Below, in pieces: positions 8,977-15,488 of a stretch of 15,488 nt of DNA. The position numbers and the translations under genes were made by a program. The notes beneath the pieces are model-generated. The model did no database searches, was not told the DNA's origin, and was given only the letters and a program-made list of their open reading frames with translations. Every line of letters begins with the position of its first letter. Position 1 is the stretch's first letter. This DNA comes from Cudoniella acicularis (Eukaryota > Ascomycota > Leotiomycetes > Helotiales > Helotiaceae), in contig JAAMPI010001361.1 of assembly GCA_013054445.1 (NCBI GenBank), positions 1 through 15,488 on the forward strand. Direction: 5' to 3'.

Positions 8977-9590
8977 TATGTTGGTTGGTGGTTGGTAGTG
9001 CGTTGCTCTCGGGAAGTGACCAGAAAATGTATTTCTTAGAAAGGGGGGTTTTTTTTTGGACTTTTGGCTAGGAAAGAATGGATGCTTTGATGGGACATTT
9101 CAGGAGGATTTATATTTTTCCAGCTATCTGCTAAACAATCTCTGAACACCTCTAAGGGAAAAAGGGAAAGAAATTAGCTTCCATGCATCGTCATGGCTGT
9201 CATATATCGGTAACTTCGATAAATGATCTGTAGTTTTCTTTGATGGGAAACTTTCAGGAACACCCGGTACGGTGAGACCCGCGAAGCTGCCTGACTGGCC
9301 CGTGGATGCGGAGTACTCAATAAAGCGGGAGATGCGAGGTGGAGTATTTTCAGTGGTCCAGGTGTTCCGAGAGGCTTGAGAGGCTTGCAGCTTGCGTAGC
9401 TTTTCAGCTTACCTATTCTTCGACATGCTTCTCCCCTTTACAAGTCTAAACCAAGATTTAAGATTGCTACTCATTGACCGAAGAACTTTGATTCCATGGG
9501 GTAAATTTTAGCATTTGTATTAATTGTTTGGCTTATAGACCATGGGTCGATTAAAAGAATATAGGATATCAAGGTAATAGATAAGCGACT
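8977..9590. other. 5' flank of the secreted-protein gene and gene-free stretch
   Basis: The leader next to the start codon is built of ACCA/ACCAACC repeats on the minus strand (8978-9000). A homopolymer tract (G then T, about 9042-9058) follows, then the TATA-like site described separately. Beyond about 9200 no coding potential is seen on either strand. Confidence 0.5.
9108..9114 (-). promoter_or_regulatory. TATA-like box of the secreted-protein gene
   Basis: TATAAAT on the minus strand, 132 bases upstream of the ATG at 8976. The distance fits a TATA box plus a leader of about 100 bases. Position and motif only; no other evidence. Confidence 0.3.
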
Positions 9591-9600
9591 AATGGCAGGT

Positions 9601-9653
9601 AAGATTTGAACTGAGACACTGTACATGGGACAGTCCGTATCAGTGACACTACG
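9601..9653 (-). other. Degenerate tRNA-like (Pol III promoter-like) relic
   Basis: Read on the minus strand, 9653-9636 forms a D-arm-like hairpin (CGTA, ten-base loop, TACG). 9634-9618 forms a perfect five-pair anticodon-like stem (ACTGT/ACAGT) with a seven-base loop CCCATGT. 9613-9601 contains GTTCAAATC, which fits the B-box consensus GWTCRANNC. The T-stem pairs poorly and no acceptor stem can be closed. It is therefore not a functional tRNA, but could be a mutated tRNA-derived relic (a SINE head or tRNA pseudogene). Confidence 0.3.
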
Positions 9654-9847
9654 TCTTTTAGTTTTGCGGTTGTACTCGGTACTACTACTTCTTGAACCTA
9701 AGATGGCTTTTCAATAGAGAAATTAACCCGTACAGACTGTACTAAATACATTACCCGTGTGTCTTGCATGCTGAGGATTTTAGGCCAAGTTTCTGTTACG
9801 AACAAGAAAAGTTAGTTCTAACAAACCAACTATATCTGCACGCCAAA

Positions 9848-11992
9848 TCAAAAAGTCCCGTGATCCCCCCACAAAAGATGATCCGGCGAACAAGCAGACA
9901 GCATATCCATATTCCCATCAATCAAATCCCAATACCCAAAATCATCATCTCTCAAATTCCTAAAATTGATTTCTATTCCTTCTGCCCGATATTCTCTACA
10001 CAAAAGCATATTAGATTCCCCCACCTCCCATCGTGAGAGAAATCTCCCCAGGCAAGAACTCGAAGCTCGCGTATTCCTTCGGGGCCAAATCCCCAACGAG
10101 CAAATTCTAGAAAGTCTTGAGCGAGGCCAAGAAATTGTGATCTGTTTGCGATTCTTTTTTCTCTATTGCAAATCTGTTGTTTTGTTAACCTCTTTTCTTT
10201 CAAGCTAGACGGGGGGGGAGAGGAACGAACTGGTTGGTCTGGAATCAAGACTTTATCTTGCTCGGACTCAGCCTCGGAAACTTGAGAGGTTGACGAAAAG
10301 CTCATGGGACTGCTTGGTTCTAGGGGGGAGAACTCTTCGATAACTTCGATTGTTTCGGGAAGTAGATACGTTGGGAATTTCCGCCCACCCTACCTACTGA
10401 GCTTGTGAGTATCAAAATCGTTGAGCGCTGTCAGTGGCAAAAGTTAATCTGGAAAGGAGATTAGTGTTACCATGTGAGAAGCTGGACCGCTTGTTACAAA
10501 ACAATTCAATTGTGAGCCGTGAAACAATGCATCGCCGCAATTATGCCATGGAATTCCGCCATCGACAGTTAATAATACTGCAGTTAGTCTATGCCTCTCG
10601 TGAAGGATGAGGCGTTTCAAGGAATATTTATGATGCCGGTTGATGCCGTCAGGAATAACATTCCATTTGACGGGGTTGGCGAGCAATAAGAAGAGACCCT
10701 CCCGGCCTTTGAAAGATTCTAAAAAATTGTGAATTTTAACCTCTTGCCCAAGTTCCTCGCTACTAAGACATTCCCAGTCAGCCACTAACTCGAAAGATTT
10801 GAATTTCATGGTAATTCCTTGACCAACAATTACTTTCAGCAATCCCAGGAATTCGTAGCAATTCCGCAACTGGAGGTTTGTCAAGTGGGTTAGGTTGAAT
10901 GCGTGGCTCAATTCCTTGCAGAAAGGACTGAACTCGACGCCTGTAAACAATAGCGTTTCCGAAGATGGAAACGGGGTCTTTTTATCGCCCCCTCGAAGCC
11001 CGAGAATGCTTTCTGCAAAAAACTTCGCATCCATGGAAGACGGAGTCCCGTGATATATTTTTTCTTCAAGGTAAGAATTTCGCCGTTGATCCGCCCATTC
11101 CCACCAGATAAAGTTCAACTCCAGTGATTTGAGTTTTCGGGCACCTGTTTGCTTCTGGACGAAATCTGACAGGCAAATGAAGTGATCGCCTCTGTTTAAT
11201 CCTTTCCAAGAAAGCGATTCGATAGCTTCGAAGTGTTGGAGATCGATATGGGGCACGGACTGGTAATTGAAGCACCCTGCATCCGTGACTAGTGATATTG
11301 ATTTGACGCTGCTCTGATTTGTTATCTAGCTTGGTGCTTCATTGAGAATGATATATGGAATGCAGCATCCCAAGCTCAAACTATAATCGATTAGTTCCAG
11401 CGTTTAAGTTGAGTGATGGTCAATCTTGCCTCAACGTTTGAAGATTATTATCTTTCATTTTACTCAAGAACTGTTCAAGCGCGGAACCTAAGCGAGTGAA
11501 CATATAGTTAGTAGTCATAGCCAGCTAGAATGAATTATTAGGAATGCTTGAAAACCGAGCAGCAAGAAATAGAAAGAGCATACATCAATTTCTTCATCCA
11601 ATTCACCTCCATCATCTGTGTCGTTTTCATCTCCTGGTGTCGATGCCACAAGCGAATAGTAATGTGGACATCTTCCCCTCAAATTATGATTGAGTTGGGC
11701 CCTGAGACAAATTTCCTTTGTGAATTTGATTTTTTCGTTGTATAGCACAGCTCAAGCTTGGGTATTAAGTCTTCTAAATCCTTTAATCGTAAGCCACGTG
11801 AAATGTGACGTTTTCGTAGATGTAAGGCGTCGCAATCTCGGCGAGGTGTTTTGATACTGAGCAGAGGTTCTTGAGGTCGGACTTTGTTTCAACCTAGGAT
11901 GTTGTTATCAGTATTTGTAATCCATAAATGCGTCACAGACATACCTGTCTCACGATGAGGCGGAGAACCTCGAGTGGTATTCGATCTAACAT
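9848..11992 (-). pseudogene. Decayed F-box (LRR-like) protein gene
   Basis: The gene starts at ATG 11992 with a clear F-box: MLDRIPLEVLRLIVRQ (exon 1, 11992-11945), an intron 11944-11894 (GTATGT...CCTAG), then VETKSDLKNLCSVSKHLAEI and YIYENVTF. Similarity then jumps frame at about 11786 and again at about 11746, each as if one base were missing. Exon 2 ends at about 11607 (or 11584). Exon 3 is 11487-11430 (SALEQFLSKMKDNNLQTLS), followed by a GC-AG intron (11429-11381). Exon 4 runs from 11380 and carries an in-frame TAG at 11328-11326 between LNEAPS and ITNQSSVKSISLVTDAGC. It continues with LRR-like text (FNLTHLTNLQLRNCYEFLGL). An 81-bp intron (10470-10390) would skip a TAA and a TAG. The last part (FARWGFGPEGIRELRVLAWG) shifts frame again at a GGGGG run (10022-10018) and ends at 9848. 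F-box proteins bind Skp1 in SCF ubiquitin ligases; this copy is probably inactive unless the breaks are sequencing errors. Confidence 0.75.
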
Positions 11993-12554
11993 TTTGAAGC
12001 TTTTAGGTAATCCGTACAGATTCAATGATGTGTAAATATAGTAGAGCAGTGTGCAATTGCAAGAACTCGGGCGTTTTAGGAATGGTACAAATAATCCTAA
12101 GGGCCAGAACAACTTTGTAGTAAGGACTGCTCGTCGTAGCCTTATGAGGAGGGGAGCCTAGGATCTGGGCCACCCGCTCACGGCATCCCTGCAAGCCTAC
12201 CGGCCGGACCCCTGACGTGCCAGCTGAGAACGATTGGCGGCAGCTCTGCTGATTGCGGCACGGAATGGCTCATACCACCCCCCCTTGACCGATGTCAGAA
12301 TTCCCACGAGCTTATTGGTAGTGGTTATTATTTTAGCCCCGCTTCCGGTATAATTACCCCGCCCCCTTTCTAATCTCGCTTAGCGGGATACCCCTTTTCC
12401 TACCAAAAGGTGTATACACCATAGCCAGAGCAGCTCATCACTTTTGAGATAAGGCATCCTCTTGTAATAGCAACTGTTTCTTATTTCGAAGCTTATTTTT
12501 TCCCCTCCATGGGTGCCTAAGTAACAAAACTTGCCGTCATGATATCCCTCCCTC
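11993..12554. other. Intergenic stretch, possible old promoter
   Basis: This is the 5' flank of the F-box pseudogene and the 3' flank of the dehydrogenase remnant. A 63-codon minus-strand frame (12194-12003) shows no motif. C-rich runs (about 12278-12284, 12358-12368) and a short inverted motif around the cttagcggg at 12378-12386 are the only patterns noted. Confidence 0.4.
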
Positions 12555-13097
12555 CTAACAATTAGCCATAGCCCACTCTATATTCAGCTTGATGAACACA
12601 TCCTGATCCTCAGGTTCATACCCCAACCTCTCTCTCTCCTTCTCAATAGACCAATGACAACCTTCACTCAACACATCAACATTCGCCCTCCTCAACTTGG
12701 GCCTCCACATCCCAAACGTAAAAACCCAATAAAGCCACTCTCCACCACTCGCCATCCCCTTAACTACCCACAATGGGATCTCCTTTACCTCCCCATAGAT
12801 AGCAGGCAGCCTAATCGTCACCGTTCTCAACTCAGCCCCATTGGTTGTCAATACCATTTTCTCTGCCTCCCCTTTGGTCCGAGCATAGGGATTAGGAGGG
12901 TGAGTTTGGAAATGTGATTCGGTCTCCGTGAGCAGCGACTGTGTGGAAACAACGGCCGAATTACTCGATGTGAAGACAAATGCTCTTGTCTCCGGACAGG
13001 CAGCCGAACAGCGTAGCAATATGCGTATACCGTCAATATTTGTCCGTTGCAAGAGACTCGGCCAGTCGTCTTGCGAGGGCGAAACGATATGGATCAC
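12555..13097 (-). pseudogene. Remnant of 3-beta-HSD / sterol-dehydrogenase-like (extended SDR) gene
   Basis: The frame encodes 180 residues ending at TAG 12557-12555, but its first codon is a GTG (13097) that corresponds to the internal valine of the family block VIHIASPS. Visible family features are VIHIVSPSQ, TNIDGIRILLRC, the FVFTSSNSAVVS strand, the catalytic Y-x3-K (PYARTKGEAEKMV) and the C-terminal IPLWVV, EWLYWVFTFG and LGYEPEDQD. Two parts are absent. The first is the N-terminal 60-70 residues with the NAD(P)-binding GxxGxxG. The second is about 80-100 residues between RLPAIYGE and VKEIPLWVV (junction about 12790), where homologs carry the VDN-x-A-x-AH segment. Full-length relatives (about 340-370 aa) reduce or oxidise sterol-like or other small-molecule substrates. 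Without a nucleotide-binding motif this copy should be inactive. No ATG is available near the break. Confidence 0.75.
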
Positions 13098-13460
13098 GTG
13101 TGTACGTAAATAATTTAATTTATTCGGAAACCGGGAGTTTTAAGATATTACGATTGCTTGAAAGTTATACGTTGTGGAGAGTTGGTAAGCTTATCAACGG
13201 TTGGCGCTCCAACGCAAGGCACGGGTGATTCGTTTTTAAACCAGTATTATTGTCCTTAACGAGACAAAGAGACAAAAAGAGAAAATTAAAAGCTTTAGGG
13301 AATAATTGAAGATAAATCGGATTTATATAGAAAGATAAGATTATATATTATAGAGAAAATACTAGTAAAAATAAACTGAAGTCTAAAGTATAGTGTTTAC
13401 TAAGTGACAAAGTAAGAATAACTATATTATCTAATATTATCCACACTACTCTACTCCACT
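13098..13460. other. AT-rich block at the broken end of the dehydrogenase remnant
   Basis: Coding similarity of the dehydrogenase remnant stops at about 13097 and strongly AT-biased sequence begins within about 20 bases. The densest part is 13262-13440, with many TpA steps and very few CpG. No open frame or transposon protein similarity is seen. The composition resembles the island at 8146-8480. The sharp junction suggests that an insertion, later mutated, removed the 5' end of the gene. Confidence 0.55.
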
Positions 13461-13814
13461 TCCTAGCCAAAGAAAAATAGCTCTCCCGTCCCGTTCCTAA
13501 GATTGCGCGTTAAACCCAAAACATGGCATTTTATGCGATGTCTTGCAGGGGGTTAGCTATATTTGTCATCAACCTCAGGCTAGATCCACCCACTTACCTT
13601 CCCTTCAGCTTGCTCACACCTTAAGTGCTCTTTGACCAGGAAAAGATTAAGTTTTTGGTACTTACTTGATAAAAAAATTATATTTAGGTTGTGGCTTGTT
13701 TTGGTTTTCTTGATATTTTGTGTCTGTTTTTAGCCTTATTTGCCCCTATATTTTCGTTGAAAAGGATTTATAAATATCAGCGGACAATTGACAGACACGG
13801 ACACACACCAAAAA
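13461..13814. other. 5' flank of the Zn2Cys6 gene
   Basis: No gene is seen. A T-rich tract with scattered G and C runs from about 13680 to 13750 on the plus strand, as is common just upstream of fungal transcription starts. The TATA-like site is listed separately. Confidence 0.5.
13769..13776 (+). promoter_or_regulatory. TATA-like box of the Zn2Cys6 gene
   Basis: TATAAATA lies 39 bases before the ATG at 13815. The leader would be very short if this box is used; the preceding T-rich tract supports a promoter here. Confidence 0.4.
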
Positions 13815-15488
13815 ATGGGCACCAAAAGCACCGGCTGCGCAACATGCAAGGGTCGCAAAGTGAAATGTGGGGAGGAAAAGCCTTTTTGTGCTCGCTGCCT
13901 TAAAGCTGGTATCAAATGTGCAGGATATGAGGGCGTCATGGTGAGGTTTAAATTCTGGGGCGAGAGAAAGATGCGAAGGGACGAAGAACATGAATCGATC
14001 CAGAAGGAGAGGGAGGGAGAAAAAGGGGCGGTACAGCGGTACGATCCAAAAATCCCGACCAAAACAGCTACAACAGCGGTGCCCAAGACGTTTGGCTGGA
14101 AGCAATCGCTGGAAATGGAAATGGAAGGCTCGCAGAGGATCGGTGACGAAGTCTTACTACGTTTTTTGGCGGGGAAATTGAGCGATGGGAGGAGGGGGAG
14201 AGAACTTGTTCCTCTTGTCGTCTCTTCTAATGACCGCGATGATCTTGATGTCGATACTGCGCACTACTCGTGGATTGCGAATCTCCCCGGGCACGGGAAA
14301 ACGGCTCTCGCAGCCATGTTCTTCGGGTGCACTTATAATGTGAAGGAGATGCAGGTTTCTGCTTTGCACGAATACAGTCGAGCTTTAGAGGAGATGCGGA
14401 GGGCGCTTGTTGCGAATCAGTCGAGGATGAGTATCGAGACGGTTGGAATCGAGGAAATGATTACAATGTTGTGTATGTTTGAGGTACGTACTTGTACGGG
14501 AGTTCTATAGTACTTTGCCTTTATTTATTCTTGTTATGTCTTGCGAATTGAAACAGAAAAGGTATGTTAAGTTGATTATTTGTTTTGATGGGGTCTAGTT
14601 ACTAGTTTCTCGCGACAGAAATGGCTGGATTGCACATGCGCAGTCCCTGGAATACATGTTTGCGGTGAGGGGGTCGAGAAGGAAGGGGTTGTTGTGTCCC
14701 GCCAAGCCGGGTTTGTGGTTGGAACAGAGGGTTTTACTCGTAGGTATTTTCCTTTCCCTTTCCACGCCGCTCGGCCTTTAACTCGAGATCTATCAGTTGA
14801 GCGTAAGACTGAATAATAGGTTTTGTAACAGATTTCAAAAGCAATAGTCTGCCAAACGAGAACTTGTTTGGGTGAGCGGGCATGGAAAACTGGGCTGGTG
14901 AGAGAGGAGAATGAGAAATGCACGTTTGATGTCTTGCTTGATATCCTCGCCGATATAGCGAATTACAGGGCGGATATTAAGGAGTTATCTCATCACTTAA
15001 ATGCCAATCCTAACATCAACCAAACCAACAACGAGGAGAAAGAAAATCACTATCGAAAAGGGGAAGAGTTAACTGTTCAGGCCGTGGCATCTCTCCACGA
15101 GCTTAATACCTGGTGGAGAGACTGGCTTACCGCCACTCCTAACCCTTGCACAGAAATCCACGCGAGCAAGGATGGAAGCAATACAGTGATTCGAGATACC
15201 GACGGTCCTCTCTTCCCCACCATCCTCAGATACAAAGACCTCTGGACCGCATACACGGTTTGCACTTACAACATGGCGCGGATCTTACTATTGGAAGTTC
15301 TTACCTCCCTCCTTGGGCCTTCCAACATCTTCAACGAAGAGGAAGAGAATACAACACCGTTAAAAGGAATAAGTGGCGATGCGAAGGCGCTAGCGAGGGA
15401 GATTCTGAGGTCGATGGATTTTTGTAGTGAGATGTCGGAGGGGTTTATGGGGACTTTTTCTGTGGTGATGGTGTTAGATGTTGTGGGA
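13815..15488 (+). CDS. Zn2Cys6 fungal transcription factor (3' end outside window)
   Basis: Start ATG 13815 (the context is A-rich, and the family begins just before the finger). The N-terminus carries a canonical binuclear zinc cluster, cysteines 8, 11, 18, 25, 28 and 35, spaced C-x2-C-x6-C-x6-C-x2-C-x6-C with a basic GRKVKC loop; it should bind DNA in the nucleus. Exons are 13815-14483, 14599-14739 and 14832 to the window end. Introns 14484-14598 (GTACGT...TCTAG) and 14740-14831 (GTAGGT...ACAG) are both in phase 0, and 489 residues are visible. The remainder matches the helical regulatory region of this family: ALHEYSRALEEMRRAL, MLCMFE joined to LLVSRDRNGWIAHAQSLEYM, then LGERAWKTG and TAYTVCTYNMARILLLEVL. 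The target genes are unknown. The neighbour on the left is a broken dehydrogenase, so it may be a survivor of a larger locus, but that is speculation. Confidence 0.85.

Noticed and set aside
9764..10208. Plus-strand ORFs opposite the F-box gene
   Set aside because: The minus strand carries the family-like text (FARWGFGPEG, WDLIDGNMDML); the plus frames have no motif.
10449..10497. Alternative intron in the F-box gene (GTAACA...TTTCCAG)
   Set aside because: Its signals are good, but the join leads to a stop within six codons, whereas 10470-10390 keeps the frame; it remains possible in a decayed gene.
10444..11256. A separate 270-residue gene starting at GTG 11254
   Set aside because: The same frame continues upstream through SLVTDAGC to the F-box exons, so it is the middle of one larger broken gene.
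12003..12194. Minus-strand 63-codon ORF upstream of the F-box gene
   Set aside because: Short, without motif or splice partner; it sits in what should be the promoter.
12654..12917. Plus-strand Pro/His-rich ORF
   Set aside because: It is antisense to the dehydrogenase remnant and arises from its codon use.
1..15488. CRISPR array, insertion sequences, rRNA, prophage or an intact transposase
   Set aside because: No spaced repeats, terminal inverted repeats with a transposase, rRNA-like sequence or phage-type genes were seen; the sequence has eukaryotic gene structure.

Overview
The window looks like nuclear DNA of a filamentous ascomycete, probably a leotiomycete relative of Botrytis or Sclerotinia. 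The order-level guess rests on remembered family resemblance only. Supporting signs are short spliceosomal introns (about 45-120 bp) with GTRNGT-like donors and CTAAT/CTAAC/CTGAT branch sites, a Zn2Cys6 regulator, an F-box protein, a fungal Hsp70-like ATPase, a small secreted cysteine-rich protein, and AT-rich islands that look RIP-eroded. No bacterial or viral genes are seen.

Layout. 1-688 (+): 3' end of a multi-pass membrane protein gene. 3157-755 (-): a complete nine-exon Hsp70-like ATPase gene whose reconstructed exons stay in frame from ATG to stop (652 aa). 3158-5040: mostly non-coding, with one interrupted reading frame. 5041-5586 (+): a small helical protein resembling stand-alone fungal N-terminal domains. 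6577-5610 (-): a convergent Ser/Arg-rich gene with one intron, whose 5' end lies in an imperfect tandem duplication (about 190 bp, 6471-6848). 6849-8604: poor in genes, with a decamer repeat and an AT-rich island. 8976-8605 (-): a two-exon small secreted protein with eight cysteines, an effector-like candidate. 11992-9848 (-): an F-box/LRR-like gene that has decayed (three frameshifts, at least one in-frame nonsense codon, a GC-AG intron). 13097-12555 (-): a remnant of a 3-beta-hydroxysteroid dehydrogenase/sterol-reductase-like gene, lacking its NAD-binding N-terminus and with an internal deletion; its broken end faces an AT-rich block (about 13110-13450). 13815-15488 (+): a Zn2Cys6 transcription factor gene running off the window.

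The genes do not form an obvious pathway. The window reads as an accessory, fast-evolving neighbourhood: intact lineage-variable genes (Hsp70-like, N-terminal-domain protein, secreted protein, regulator) interleaved with decaying genes and AT-rich tracts. No clear new multi-gene system is visible. The items most worth a second look are the secreted cysteine-rich protein beside an AT-rich island, the two pseudogenes, the tandem duplication, and the unassigned Ser/Arg-rich and helical proteins. All splice models were made by eye and have no transcript support.
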